Assembly (NCBI RefSeq): GCF_004354985.1
Contig: NZ_SMSK01000013.1
Location: forward strand, 62,001 to 126,000
Source of the DNA: Segetibacter sp. 3557_3
GTDB lineage: Bacteria > Bacteroidota > Bacteroidia > Chitinophagales > Chitinophagaceae
Length of the DNA stretch: 64,000 nucleotides
Reading direction: 5' to 3'
Shown here: positions 51,639-61,353 of the stretch, piece by piece
How the letters are laid out: the number at the start of each line of letters is the position of its first letter
How positions within the stretch are numbered: position 1 is the stretch's first letter
The notes under the pieces: model-generated
Told to the model about the DNA's origin: nothing
Database searches by the model: none
What the model saw: the letters and a program-made list of their open reading frames with translations, nothing else
Translations under genes and position numbers: made by a program

Positions 51639-52406
51639 ATGCGAAGAATAAGGGTCATTCCTACTTTACTGATACAAAATGGCGGCTTGGTAAAATCCGT
51701 CAAGTTTCAGCAACACCGCTATGTTGGCGACCCGATCAATGCAGTTAAAATCTTTAACGACAAAGAGGTTGACGAACTGGTATTACTTGATATTTCTGCC
51801 TCAGCTGCCAAACGATCGCCTGATATGCATTTTATCAGCCAGGTAGCATCTGAAGCGTTTATGCCACTTTCCTATGGAGGTGGGGTGACTAAGGCTCACC
51901 AGGTACAACAACTTATTTCGGCTGGTATAGAAAAGGTGATCATCAATACCTCCGCGTATACAAACCCGCAGTTAATCAGCGACGGAGCAAAGCTGGTGGG
52001 CAGCCAGAGTGTAGTTGTTTCGATTGATGTGAAGAAAAACTTCTGGGGTAAGCAAAAGGTATTTGTTCAGAACGGAACAGTAAACACCAACGAAAATCCG
52101 GTGGATTATGCGCGAAGAATGGAGTCGCTTGGTGCCGGGGAGCTGCTGTTAAACGCTATAGAAAAGGATGGCACTTTTACCGGATACGATGAAGAGCTGA
52201 TCCGTTCGGTATCAGCCGCGGTAAACATACCAGTGATTACAATTGGCGGTGCAGCCGAAATCAGCGACTTTGAAAAGGCTATAAAGGTGGGAGCCTCAGC
52301 TGTCGCAGCTGGCAGCATGTTTGTTTTTCAGCGGCCACATCGCGCAGTGCTCATCAGTTATCCATCACAACAGCAACTGTCCGAACAGTTGTTCTCTAAC
52401 ATCTAA
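51639..52406 (+). CDS. hisF: HisF-type subunit lacking one catalytic Asp
   Basis: The 255-residue TIM-barrel protein pairs with HisH. Genuine HisF uses Asp11 and Asp130 for cyclase chemistry. Here position 11 is Leu (IPTLLIQNGG) while Asp130 (VVVSID) remains. The barrel is otherwise intact (GDPINAVKIF, LLDISAS). Loss of Asp11 fits a role as an ammonia channel only, as proposed for HisF2 proteins of O-antigen loci. It lies between HisH and WbpG-like genes (94 bp and 2 bp gaps). Confidence 0.92.
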   Translation: MRRIRVIPTLLIQNGGLVKSVKFQQHRYVGDPINAVKIFNDKEVDELVLLDISASAAKRSPDMHFISQVASEAFMPLSYGGGVTKAHQVQQLISAGIEKVIINTSAYTNPQLISDGAKLVGSQSVVVSIDVKKNFWGKQKVFVQNGTVNTNENPVDYARRMESLGAGELLLNAIEKDGTFTGYDEELIRSVSAAVNIPVITIGGAAEISDFEKAIKVGASAVAAGSMFVFQRPHRAVLISYPSQQQLSEQLFSNI

Positions 52407-52408
52407 CA

Positions 52409-53569
52409 ATGGTCCTTCACAAAGATGATCCGCAATACCGCCAATGTACCCTGACAGTTATGGATAATATAGCTGATCCGGATATTACATTCGACGCGGA
52501 TGGAATATGCAACTACTATCATGAATATAAGGTAGCAGAAAGAGAGCAGGTAATTACCGGAAAAGAAGGGGAAGAAAAGCTAAACGCACTCGTTGCCAGG
52601 ATGAAGGCAGTTGGAAAAGGAAAGCCTTACGACTGCCTGATCGGTTTAAGTGGAGGAGTAGATAGTACCTATGTTGCCTACCTGGTAAAGCAATTTGGGT
52701 TAAGGCCGTTGGCAGTACACCTCGACAATGGCTGGGACTCAGAGCCCGCTGTTAAAAACATTGAAAACGTAATTAAAAAACTGGGCATCGACCTTTATAC
52801 GATCGTTGTCAACTGGGAAGAGTTTAAGGATATCCAACTTGCTTATCTGAAAGCTTCTGTGGTAGATATAGAAGTTGTTTCCGACCATGCCATTTTTGCT
52901 ACCATGTATCGGATAGCAAAAGAAAAGAAAATTCCGTATATCATAAGCGGAACAAATATCGTTACCGAGTATATCATGCCTCCCTCGTGGTTATACACCA
53001 AGATGGATTTCCGCAATCTGAAGGATATTTACAAGCGGTATGGAAAACTAAAGCTTAAAACATACCCGATTTTCGACTTTAAGCGACATGTATATTACTC
53101 AGCTGTACTGAAGCTTAACCCAGTTTCGATTTTAAACTTTACTGATTACAATAAAACAGCGGTAAAAAAACTCATACAGGAAAAGCTCGACTGGGCCGAC
53201 TACGGCGGTAAGCATTATGAGTCGATATTTACAAAGTTTTACCAGGCTTATATCCTGCCGGAGAAATTTCACATTGATAAGCGTAAGGCTCACCTTTCAA
53301 CCCTAATCTGTTCGGAACAAATGACTAAACAGGAGGCACTGGAAGAGTTATCACATGACCTTTATCCAGTCCGTGACCTTGAGCGCGATAAGGCCTATGT
53401 ATTGAAAAAGCTTGGTCTGAGCAATGCTGAATTCGACGCCATCATGCAAATGCCCGTGCAATCCCATCACGATTTCGCCTCCGACAGGCACCTGAAAGCG
53501 GGCTTCATGACATTATTAAGAAGAACCGAACGATTCCGTCATTTACTTAGGAAAAAGCAACAAAACTAA
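52409..53569 (+). CDS. N-acetyl-sugar amidotransferase, WbpG/PseA family
   Basis: The 386-residue PP-loop ATPase has SGGVDST at 81-87. WbpG with HisH2 and HisF2 turns an acetamido sugar into an acetamidino sugar in Pseudomonas O-antigen. The family normally has two N-terminal CxxC pairs; here they read CTLT (13-16) and CNYY (34-37), so the second Cys of each pair is missing. The rest is well preserved (SDHAIFATMYRIA, ISGTNIVTEYIMP). Two bases separate it from HisF, so the three genes form one set. Confidence 0.9.
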   Translation: MVLHKDDPQYRQCTLTVMDNIADPDITFDADGICNYYHEYKVAEREQVITGKEGEEKLNALVARMKAVGKGKPYDCLIGLSGGVDSTYVAYLVKQFGLRPLAVHLDNGWDSEPAVKNIENVIKKLGIDLYTIVVNWEEFKDIQLAYLKASVVDIEVVSDHAIFATMYRIAKEKKIPYIISGTNIVTEYIMPPSWLYTKMDFRNLKDIYKRYGKLKLKTYPIFDFKRHVYYSAVLKLNPVSILNFTDYNKTAVKKLIQEKLDWADYGGKHYESIFTKFYQAYILPEKFHIDKRKAHLSTLICSEQMTKQEALEELSHDLYPVRDLERDKAYVLKKLGLSNAEFDAIMQMPVQSHHDFASDRHLKAGFMTLLRRTERFRHLLRKKQQN

Positions 53570-54023
53570 CCGTTGGTAGAGCGCCCGGTTCTCCTATCCA
53601 TTGCGGTTGTAACCATTTTGATTGTCCGGTTGGGCAAAATGCCTGGTCGCAATGATAGGCTCACCGGATTGATAACAGACTGCCAGTCCTTAAAATTTGT
53701 TTTCCACACCTTCAGCTACTATTTTGCATCGCCTTAGAGCAGGGAGTGTTTGGTTAGTGTGACCCGAGAGACAATTATCTGCAGTTCTATGAGTCCTGCT
53801 TACTCTGGCGCCACATTTGCGTAGGAGAGAGCCGTTTTATTTGAACTGGTACTAGCTAAAAGTTTGAACAGGTCCCGGACAGTGCAGAGATCTTAGCTTT
53901 TTGCTCATTACACAGCGGGGCTTAGTTTCTGTACGGTGCAACAACCAGGTGGTGCGGTCGCGTCTAATGACTCGACATCTCCTGGTTCACGCTTCACATG
54001 ATTAAAGAGGTCACCATTAGACC
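53570..54023. other. Long intergenic gap within the polysaccharide locus
   Basis: These 454 bases contain no supported gene. A near-perfect inverted repeat (TATCCATTGCG at 53595-53605 with CGCAATGATA at 53648-53657) is visible, and a tRNA D-arm-like string near 53577. The next gene lacks an ATG near its 5' end, so a decayed gene start could be hidden here. Confidence 0.45.
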
Positions 54024-54989
54024 TTGGCATTAAGTGACCACAAAACGATTTATTTGAAAAACGATATTTCAGTTATCCTGTTTGCAAACAGCAAGGATTT
54101 CTTTCTTACAAAAATTTGTGTAGCCAGCATACGGTTTTACTCTCCGGATGTTAAGATTTACCTGGTTAAGGACAGATTGAACGGGGATTTTCGTACCCGG
54201 TATTTCGAAAAAGCCTGGAATGTACAAATCATTGAGTTTCCCAACAGGTACCTCGGCTGGGGAGCAGGAAAGGTCCACATTCTTAACTACGATAAACTGC
54301 CTAACGAGCGGTACCTGATTCTTGACTCCGACATCATCTTCATTGGTGATGTAATCGGAAGATTAAAAGAGAAGAGCAGCGACTTCATTGTTCATGGCGA
54401 ACGCTACCCAGAGCCATTTACAGACCAGGTTAAAGAGACTTTTATCGATCCCGAGGCTGTTTTATCGGTTTACCCGGAGTATGAATATCCTGGTTATTTC
54501 TTTAATACCGGCCAGTTCGTAGCGCGTTTGAATGTTATTTCGGATGACCTGATCACACCAGGCTTCAATCCGCATACTTACTCTTATTTTTTGCACCGCC
54601 ATTTGTTTCGATTACCCGACCAGGCATTGTTAAACACGATACTGCCAACGGCTGCGAAAAGAAAAGAGATCACGTTAGACGAAATGGAATTTATGCTTTG
54701 GAGTGGCGATTTCTTTACCAAGCCCGAGAATAACAATCCGGAATTGTTTAAGTCAGGTGATAAGTACCCTTACTTAGTGCACTACGCCGGCGACGTAAGA
54801 ATTACAGACCTGGAAAAAATGAAGGGGAATAAGGTGCTTCAGTTTTTCAAAGACTTATACGAAAAGAAGTTGTCGCCATCTCAAAGGGCTTTTAGCCGTG
54901 CTCAGGACTCGTTATACTCATCAGACCTTCTTCGAAGATTGATATTCATTAAGAACAGGGTTCTCATGAAGTCCGTCGGTATAAAGTAA
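54024..54989 (+). CDS. Glycosyltransferase, GT8-like
   Basis: The 321-residue GT-A protein has DSDIIFIGD near residue 110, the DxD metal site, and begins with an ISVILFANSKDFFLTKICV strand-helix unit. The N-terminus is uncertain: no ATG precedes the conserved part in this frame, and the possible starts are TTG at 54024 and TTG at 54054. The gene follows a 454-bp non-coding gap. Family assignment beyond GT-A with DxD is tentative. Confidence 0.78.
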   Translation: MALSDHKTIYLKNDISVILFANSKDFFLTKICVASIRFYSPDVKIYLVKDRLNGDFRTRYFEKAWNVQIIEFPNRYLGWGAGKVHILNYDKLPNERYLILDSDIIFIGDVIGRLKEKSSDFIVHGERYPEPFTDQVKETFIDPEAVLSVYPEYEYPGYFFNTGQFVARLNVISDDLITPGFNPHTYSYFLHRHLFRLPDQALLNTILPTAAKRKEITLDEMEFMLWSGDFFTKPENNNPELFKSGDKYPYLVHYAGDVRITDLEKMKGNKVLQFFKDLYEKKLSPSQRAFSRAQDSLYSSDLLRRLIFIKNRVLMKSVGIK

Positions 54990-55021
54990 TTCTATATAAG
55001 CTCAATATTTTCCATTTTATT

Positions 55022-55966
55022 ATGCCGGATGTGCCAATGATTTCTGTGATCACGGTGAGTTATAACAGTGAACAGTATATTTCGAAAACGATCGAAAGCG
55101 TGCTCAGTCAAACATGGCCGGAGTTTGAATACATTATTGTCGACGATAACTCTACCGATAATTCCTGGAAGATAATCAATCAATATCCTGATAGTAGAAT
55201 AAAAGCCTACCGTAATGAGTCGAACCTGCGCGAATATCCGAACCGCAACAGGGCTGTTCAACTGGCAACAGGCAGGTATATCATCTTTATCGACGGCGAC
55301 GACGTGATCTATCCAAATGCGATTGAAACGTTCAATTATTATATCAGGTTGTTTCCCGAAAGCAGTATGTTTTTTACACGGGAGTGGGATCCGAGAATAT
55401 TGTATCCCTTCCAGGTTGATCCCGAAACCATATACCGCTTTGAGTTTTTGGACGGGGGTATCATGGGAGGCAATTTTACTAAGGTCCTCTTTAAAAGACA
55501 GGCAATTCTCGACGCTGGGCTGTTTCCTGTACACATCAGTACGGGTGATAGTTATATGCAACTTAAAATTGCTTCTAAGAATAAAGGGGTTGCAATCAAT
55601 GATGGCTTAACCTGGTGGCGGAGAAGAAAAGGGAATGCCACGGAAAAGTTCTTTAAAACCAACCGGCATCTTGCTGAAACAATCAACTACAAAATAGCAT
55701 TCATCAACCATGCTGATTGCCCGTTAAGCAAAGAGGATAAGGAAACTGCAAAGACGAATATCTATGGGTTGTATTTACGGAGTCTTTTTCGTATGATTAC
55801 CCATTTGAAGTTAAGTGATGTGGGATATTTATGGAAGAACATAAAAGTACCGCGCGAATATTACCGCACGGTGTTTATTCGTTCCAGAACAAACTATTTT
55901 AACAATCATAACGGCGATAATCCTTTGCATACGCCAGTGGACTCAAACAAATTGCGCAATAATTAA
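55022..55966 (+). CDS. Glycosyltransferase family 2
   Basis: The 314-residue inverting GT-A protein has [20 protein letters not shown] and [10 protein letters not shown] near residue 92. The [14 protein letters not shown] segment matches the GT2 at 47925 closely, so the two are paralogues from duplication within the locus. It begins 32 bp after the preceding glycosyltransferase and ends 8 bp before the epimerase. Confidence 0.92.
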   Translation: MPDVPMISVITVSYNSEQYISKTIESVLSQTWPEFEYIIVDDNSTDNSWKIINQYPDSRIKAYRNESNLREYPNRNRAVQLATGRYIIFIDGDDVIYPNAIETFNYYIRLFPESSMFFTREWDPRILYPFQVDPETIYRFEFLDGGIMGGNFTKVLFKRQAILDAGLFPVHISTGDSYMQLKIASKNKGVAINDGLTWWRRRKGNATEKFFKTNRHLAETINYKIAFINHADCPLSKEDKETAKTNIYGLYLRSLFRMITHLKLSDVGYLWKNIKVPREYYRTVFIRSRTNYFNNHNGDNPLHTPVDSNKLRNN

Positions 55967-55974
55967 GATATAAC

Positions 55975-57021
55975 ATGAAAATTCTCGTAACAGGTTCAAG
56001 TGGTTTAATTGGTTCTGAAGTCTGTGTATACTTTGCAGAACAGGGACATAGCATATACGGAATAGACAATAATCAAAGGGCAGTTTTCTTTGGGCCTCAA
56101 GGCGATACCCGCTGGAACCAGGAACGTTTGCAAACAACACTCAAGAATTACACACATTATGAGCTCGACATTCGTAATCGCCAGGGTGTGTTAGACCTGA
56201 TGAAGGAGTTGCGGCCGGATGCTATCGTGCATACCGCAGCGCAACCGAGCCACGACCGTGCAGCAAGCATACCCTTTGAAGATTTTGACACCAATGCGGT
56301 AGGTACACATAATCTCTTGGAAGCGGTGAGACGTTTTTGCCCCGAAACGCCTTTCGTACACATGTCTACGAACAAAGTATACGGGGATGCTCCAAACCTG
56401 ATCGCACTTAAAGAAGAAGAGACACGTTGGGATTATGCCGATGAAACGTATGCTCACGGTATCCCTGAAACCTTTACGATTGACCAGTCCAAACACTCGC
56501 TTTTTGGTGCTTCGAAAGTAGCAGCAGATGTGATGGTACAGGAGTATGGCAGGTATTTCAATATCCCAAGTTGTTGCCTCCGGGGTGGATGCCTTACAGG
56601 ACCAAACCACTCAGGTGTTGAGCTTCATGGCTTTCTGAGTTACCTTATAAAATGTAACCTCGAGAGAAAAGAATATAAGATATTTGGCTACAAAGGAAAG
56701 CAGGTTAGGGACAATATTCATTCTTTGGATGTTGCAATGTTTATTGATAATTTCATTAAGAATCCCGGAGTTGCCGAGGTTTATAATTTAGGTGGCGGAA
56801 AAGACAACTCTTGCTCGATTTTGGAAGCATTCTCAATTGTTGAGAGTATTACCGGAATTCAACAGGTTTATTCGTATGTTGACGAGAACAGGATAGGGGA
56901 TCACATTTGCTATTATAGCGATCTTCGTAAAATGAAACAACATTACCCAAATTGGGACATTACTAAAAACTTGCGTACAACTTTCGAAGAAATTGTGGAA
57001 AGCTGGAAAAAACGTATTTAA
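55975..57021 (+). CDS. CDP-paratose 2-epimerase-like SDR
   Basis: The 348-residue extended SDR has [10 protein letters not shown] for NAD binding and motifs of the CDP-paratose/tyvelose 2-epimerase group ([39 protein letters not shown]). The catalytic YxxxK position reads FGASK: Phe replaces Tyr, with the Lys kept. The epimerase reaction of this group does not use the Tyr in the usual dehydratase way, so activity may be retained. The sugar is unknown. Confidence 0.88.
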   Translation: MKILVTGSSGLIGSEVCVYFAEQGHSIYGIDNNQRAVFFGPQGDTRWNQERLQTTLKNYTHYELDIRNRQGVLDLMKELRPDAIVHTAAQPSHDRAASIPFEDFDTNAVGTHNLLEAVRRFCPETPFVHMSTNKVYGDAPNLIALKEEETRWDYADETYAHGIPETFTIDQSKHSLFGASKVAADVMVQEYGRYFNIPSCCLRGGCLTGPNHSGVELHGFLSYLIKCNLERKEYKIFGYKGKQVRDNIHSLDVAMFIDNFIKNPGVAEVYNLGGGKDNSCSILEAFSIVESITGIQQVYSYVDENRIGDHICYYSDLRKMKQHYPNWDITKNLRTTFEEIVESWKKRI

Positions 57022-57029
57022 AATATAAG

Positions 57030-58100
57030 GTGTACCCGAGAATTGCTCAAGAAAGTAAGCGCGTTAACCCACACCCCCCCGCGGTTCGATTTAAAGAACT
57101 GGATACTTTAAGGGGGGTCGCTGCTTTGTATGTGATGCTTTTTCACCTTTCAAGGATTGCAGGTTACGACATTGATTTTTTGAATACGGGTGTTACAGGG
57201 GTAGACCTCTTCTTCATCATCAGCGGCTATGTGATTTTTATGTCGCTTGAAAAAACCCGAAAGTCACGCGACTTTATTATCTCCCGGCTTTCAAGGCTGC
57301 TGCCATCATACCTTGTTATGATGGCAATAACGATTGTCACCATTCTACTATTTGCGAGTAGTCAAACGCCTTCGTTAACTACAGTACTTTTCAATACCAC
57401 CATGCTTCAGCCGTGGTTTTCGGTGCCGTATATCGATGAGTCGTACTGGACGCTTACGGTGGAACTCCTATTTTACGTTTCGATGTTGGTTTTGTTTCGA
57501 ATAAGAAAGCTCGACCACATAATCAAGATCGGCAGCATTGTAATTGCTTTTCTATTTATCTACTACTACGTTACCTCCCGTTACTTGCCAGAGAGCCGTT
57601 GGTTTATCGTACCAAGGCACCTCTTTCCAATTTCCAGTCACTTCCAGTTATTCTTCGCCGGAATAATATTCTATAAACTCAAATTTGTGAGTAACCAATG
57701 GCACAGCCATCTGCTGCTTGCCATCTGCTTCCTGTTAACCCTTTTCTTTTTCGATATGTCGGGCAGGGCACATTTTTTTATCGAATTTGAAACTTACGCG
57801 TTTGCCGTGTTGGTATATTTCATTGTTTTCTACCTGTTTGTTTTCAACAAGCTGTCTTTTTTGAATATCAGGATGCTGGTTTTTTTTGGCAGCATTTCGT
57901 ACGGGATTTATTTACTGCACCAGGAATTTGCAATTGTACTATATCCCTATTTCGTAAATACCCTTGGTTTAAACCCCATCATGGCGATAGGTTTGTTGTC
58001 CGCCCTGATCATTGGCATAGCTACTTTCGTGACTTATAAAATTGAGCTGCCAGTTATCAAAATTATTCGTCATAAATACATAGGTTTTTCCCCAAGGTAA
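57030..58100 (+). CDS. Acyltransferase family 3 (OafA/YrhL type)
   Basis: The 356-residue membrane protein has about ten transmembrane helices and starts at a GTG (57030), 8 bp after the epimerase. The family signature is TLRGVAALYVMLFHLSR, with catalytic His in the first helix, followed by GVDLFFIISGYVIF. It transfers acetyl groups from the cytoplasmic side to sugars on the periplasmic side. It lacks the extra C-terminal SGNH domain of some members. Confidence 0.92.
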   Translation: MYPRIAQESKRVNPHPPAVRFKELDTLRGVAALYVMLFHLSRIAGYDIDFLNTGVTGVDLFFIISGYVIFMSLEKTRKSRDFIISRLSRLLPSYLVMMAITIVTILLFASSQTPSLTTVLFNTTMLQPWFSVPYIDESYWTLTVELLFYVSMLVLFRIRKLDHIIKIGSIVIAFLFIYYYVTSRYLPESRWFIVPRHLFPISSHFQLFFAGIIFYKLKFVSNQWHSHLLLAICFLLTLFFFDMSGRAHFFIEFETYAFAVLVYFIVFYLFVFNKLSFLNIRMLVFFGSISYGIYLLHQEFAIVLYPYFVNTLGLNPIMAIGLLSALIIGIATFVTYKIELPVIKIIRHKYIGFSPR

Positions 58101-58162
58101 TTTCGGCAAGCCGTAATGGTATATTTTTGGTAAACCTTCTCGGTTTACAAATATTATTGGCA

Positions 58163-59164
58163 ATGAAGCATGTAGTAATAAAAGACAATGAACTAAACGG
58201 CTGGGAATATGGGATGCTTCGATCTTTTGAACGATCCATTGTTGAAGTAACCGGGGCGACAATCGCTAACATACCTGCATATAGCATTTCCAAAAACTAC
58301 ATGAACCATTTTGGACACTCCATGAACAAAGCATTCATGCGGAAAGTGTTGCCAAAAGATAGATTTGACCTTGAAGCAGATGTGGCCTGGTACATTCTCA
58401 TGGGTCCAGAAAATTATAAACTAGACCTTTATGATGGCTGGAACGGCAAGATAAAAACAAAGGTTCTATACCTCTACGATACCCTGCCCGAACAGTACCA
58501 AACCATCAAAAAACTGTTTTCTTCAAACACATGGGATGTTTGTATCACTTCCTTTAACGATGCGGTTCCTGTGCTTGAAGAACTTACTGGCCGAAAATGG
58601 CACTGTGTGCCGCAGGCAGCCGACCGGCAGATTTTTACCCCGGTTAATTTTGAAAACAAGCTGATACACTTTTCTTCTTACGGGCGTAGGTTACCCGTTT
58701 TGCACGAGGCACTTATCGAGTTCTGTAAGGTGAACGGCTTGTATTACGATTATACTACCCACGACGGTAAACACCCAACGGCTGACTCTGTAGAATTGTA
58801 CAAACAATATGCATGGCACCTAAACCATTCATTGTTTAATATATCGTGGCCGGTTGAAGTAACCAACCCGGTTAGGGCCGGCAACTTAAGACCAATCACT
58901 TGCAGGTGGTTTGAGGCGGCAATGGGCGAATGTATTATCCTTGGTAAAAAGCCGGCAAATCATCAATTCGACATAGAATTAACAACCGACCTCGTGGAAG
59001 ACTTTGACGCGTTTGGCAGTAAAGCGTCTATTTTTAAACAACTCGATAAATTTTGGGACAACAGGGTATCGCTGTTTGAGAAAAGCAGGCGGATACGCAC
59101 AGCAAATCAGGATAGGTGGGACTGGGAAACCCGGGTAAACACCATCCTGGATTTAGTTAAATGA
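58163..59164 (+). CDS. Putative glycosyltransferase, GT-B type
   Basis: The 333-residue protein starts at the ATG at 58163 (MKHVVIKDNEL); an upstream ATG at 58127 is less likely. It shows two Rossmann-like halves, with VPQAADRQIFTPVNF and RWFEAAMGECIILGKK in the second, similar to donor-binding regions of CgeB/YkvP-type glycosyltransferases. It overlaps the next gene by ATGA. The assignment is by pattern and context rather than a strong motif. Confidence 0.72.
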   Translation: MKHVVIKDNELNGWEYGMLRSFERSIVEVTGATIANIPAYSISKNYMNHFGHSMNKAFMRKVLPKDRFDLEADVAWYILMGPENYKLDLYDGWNGKIKTKVLYLYDTLPEQYQTIKKLFSSNTWDVCITSFNDAVPVLEELTGRKWHCVPQAADRQIFTPVNFENKLIHFSSYGRRLPVLHEALIEFCKVNGLYYDYTTHDGKHPTADSVELYKQYAWHLNHSLFNISWPVEVTNPVRAGNLRPITCRWFEAAMGECIILGKKPANHQFDIELTTDLVEDFDAFGSKASIFKQLDKFWDNRVSLFEKSRRIRTANQDRWDWETRVNTILDLVK

Positions 59165-60327
59165 GCATGGAAAAAGTAAATATTGCGATTTGCGTCGCGC
59201 ATCCAATACAACATGAAATTCCGTTGTACCAGGAACTGGCCAAAATACCCTCGGTTAACCTAACTGTACTATATTTTTCTGACGTTGGTATTGGCAACTT
59301 CAATGTTTACGGATTGAAGAACATCAGCTACGGTATACCAGTTTTAGAAGGGTATAATTACAAGATCTTAAAAAACATCTCACCCTTCAAGACTTACAAG
59401 CTACAGTTTATTGCTCCCGATGTAACCAAAGAGCTGGCAGCTGGTAAGTTTGACAAGGTGATCCTATACGGATACAACTCTCCTACCTCGATTTTTGTAA
59501 TGCGGTATTGCCGCAAACATAACATCCCCTTATATCTCCGGGCAGAAGGGGAGTCCGTTCAACCCATTTCGTCGAAAAAACAAAGGGTAAGGCAATTACT
59601 GTTGCCGAGAATATTTAAGCGCTTCGATTACTTTCTGGCATTATGCGAAGCAAACAGGTCGCACTACCTTGAATTTGGGGTTACCCCCGAACAGGTAAAG
59701 TTTATACCTCAAACGGTTAACGACGAGTTTTTCGCCGGTTATGATGAAAGTAATTTCGATGGGCTTAGGAACAAGTACGGCATTACAAGCGACGACATTG
59801 TATTTGTTTATGGTTCAAAACAACGGGCAGACAAGCGCCCAATGGATGCGGTTAAGGCATTTTGTGAGTTGCATGGAAGTGTAAAAGCAAAACTGCTGAT
59901 GCTTTCTGACGGGCCTTTAAGAAAAGAATGCGAAGCATATGCAAAGGCACATGATAAGTACACCCGGATAGTATTTACCGGTTATATTGAATTTACAGAG
60001 ATGCGCGATTTATTTGGCCTAAGCGATGTACTCATCATGACCTCGTTCGAAACAATTGGCGCAACGCTATACCAGGCCTTGTTTTCAGGTTTGGCCATTC
60101 TTTCGTCTGATATGGTGCCCGGCTGGCTCGACCTGGTAAAACCAGGAATCAACGGACTCGTATACCGGGCTGCCTGGCTCGATTCCCTTGTGAAAACAAT
60201 AACGGCGATGTGCGAGTCGCGCGAGCTGATCGAAACAATGAAGGCAAACAGCAAGCAACTTTCAGAGCAATATACATCACAACTTACTGCCGCTAAACTC
60301 GCGGCTGAACTTACGAATTCCCATTGA
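59161..60327 (+). CDS. Glycosyltransferase family 4
   Basis: The 388-residue GT-B protein has VYGSKQRADKRPMDAVKAF and an ETIGATLYQALFSGLAILSSD donor-binding loop corresponding to the Ex7E motif. N-terminal CVAHPIQHEIPLYQEL is typical of this group. It is coupled to genes on both sides (ATGA before, TGATG after), making a three-gene translational unit of glycosyltransferases. Confidence 0.9.
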   Translation: MSMEKVNIAICVAHPIQHEIPLYQELAKIPSVNLTVLYFSDVGIGNFNVYGLKNISYGIPVLEGYNYKILKNISPFKTYKLQFIAPDVTKELAAGKFDKVILYGYNSPTSIFVMRYCRKHNIPLYLRAEGESVQPISSKKQRVRQLLLPRIFKRFDYFLALCEANRSHYLEFGVTPEQVKFIPQTVNDEFFAGYDESNFDGLRNKYGITSDDIVFVYGSKQRADKRPMDAVKAFCELHGSVKAKLLMLSDGPLRKECEAYAKAHDKYTRIVFTGYIEFTEMRDLFGLSDVLIMTSFETIGATLYQALFSGLAILSSDMVPGWLDLVKPGINGLVYRAAWLDSLVKTITAMCESRELIETMKANSKQLSEQYTSQLTAAKLAAELTNSH

Positions 60328-61349
60328 TGAAGATTCTTATAGTAGGTTCAGATAAGGTTTGGGCCATCGAACGCTTTTATCACAAGTACCTGAATGAACT
60401 CGGCGCCAGCACGGAGTTCTTCCTTGCCCAGTCTGTTTTCTACGATTATTATGGCAAAAGCATTATAAACAAGATTATTTTCAAACTGGGACTGTCGCCC
60501 ATTTATAAGATCATTAATAAGCAATTCAGGGAGGTGATCCTTGCTAATAGACCCGACGTTATTTTCATTTTTAAAGGAATGGAAGTTTTTCCATCTACCA
60601 TCAACTGGGCAAAACAGCAGGGGATAAGGGTAGTAGGGTATAACCCTGACAACCCATTTTTATTTACAGGTAAGGGCAGCGGAAACAAAAATGTAACGGA
60701 TTCGATAGCGCTTTATGACCTGCATTTTACCTACAATACCAGTATTCAAAAGCAAATCGAAAAGGAATACAAGTTACCCGTAATATACCTTCCTTTCGGG
60801 TTCGAACTCAGTGAGGATCTTTATGAAAAGTGCAAAGCTGAACAGGAAGTTGTACGGGTCTGTTTTTTAGGCAACCCCGATCCCGATAGGGCAAAGTTTA
60901 TTAACAGCATCGCCGAGGCCGGAATACCAATCGACTTGTATGGTAATGACTGGAACAAATTTGTTAACCATCAAAACATCAGGGTATTTTCCCCCATCTA
61001 TGGCGATGAATTCTGGCGAACCCTGCGTAAATACCGGGTTCAGCTAAACCTCATGCGTGTGCACAACCCCGACTCACACAATATGAGAAGCTTCGAAGTA
61101 CCCGGCATAGGGGGTATCATGCTTGCGCCGGACACGCTTGAGCACCGAGGTTTTTTTGAGCCGGACAAGGAAGTGTTTCTCTTCTCCGACCAACAGACCT
61201 GTATTCAAAAAATCAAATACCTGATAAGCCTCGATCAACAGGGTGCCGGACAGATCAGGGATCGGGCAAGAGCGCGTTCCTTATCATCGGGCTATACCTA
61301 TAAAGACAGGGCAGCGCAAGTTTTAAAAGCCTTAAAGGAACTATCGTAA
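60327..61349 (+). CDS. CgeB-like glycosyltransferase
   Basis: The 340-residue protein matches the CgeB/YkvP glycosyltransferase group: LIVGSDKVWAIERFYHKY, FKGMEVFPSTINWA, GYNPDNPFLFTG and the donor-side LNLMRVHNPDSHNMRSFEVP with GIGGIMLAPD. The start is the ATG at 60327, which overlaps the preceding TGA by one base; a TTG sits directly before it. The sugar is unknown. Confidence 0.85.
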   Translation: MKILIVGSDKVWAIERFYHKYLNELGASTEFFLAQSVFYDYYGKSIINKIIFKLGLSPIYKIINKQFREVILANRPDVIFIFKGMEVFPSTINWAKQQGIRVVGYNPDNPFLFTGKGSGNKNVTDSIALYDLHFTYNTSIQKQIEKEYKLPVIYLPFGFELSEDLYEKCKAEQEVVRVCFLGNPDPDRAKFINSIAEAGIPIDLYGNDWNKFVNHQNIRVFSPIYGDEFWRTLRKYRVQLNLMRVHNPDSHNMRSFEVPGIGGIMLAPDTLEHRGFFEPDKEVFLFSDQQTCIQKIKYLISLDQQGAGQIRDRARARSLSSGYTYKDRAAQVLKALKELS

Positions 61350-61353
61350 ATAA

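Noticed and set aside
50924-52406. Histidine biosynthesis operon
   Set aside because: Only hisH- and hisF-like genes are present, HisF lacks Asp11, and both flank a WbpG-type gene, so these are polysaccharide paralogues.
53570-53625. tRNA-like string GGTAGAGCGCC
   Set aside because: It resembles a tRNA D-arm, but no acceptor stem, anticodon arm or T-arm follows, so it is not a tRNA and not clear enough for an attachment site.
53930-53975. Another possible copy of the dispersed repeat
   Set aside because: GTAC and GCAC/GTTG blocks occur but the order and spacing are too degenerate to separate from chance.
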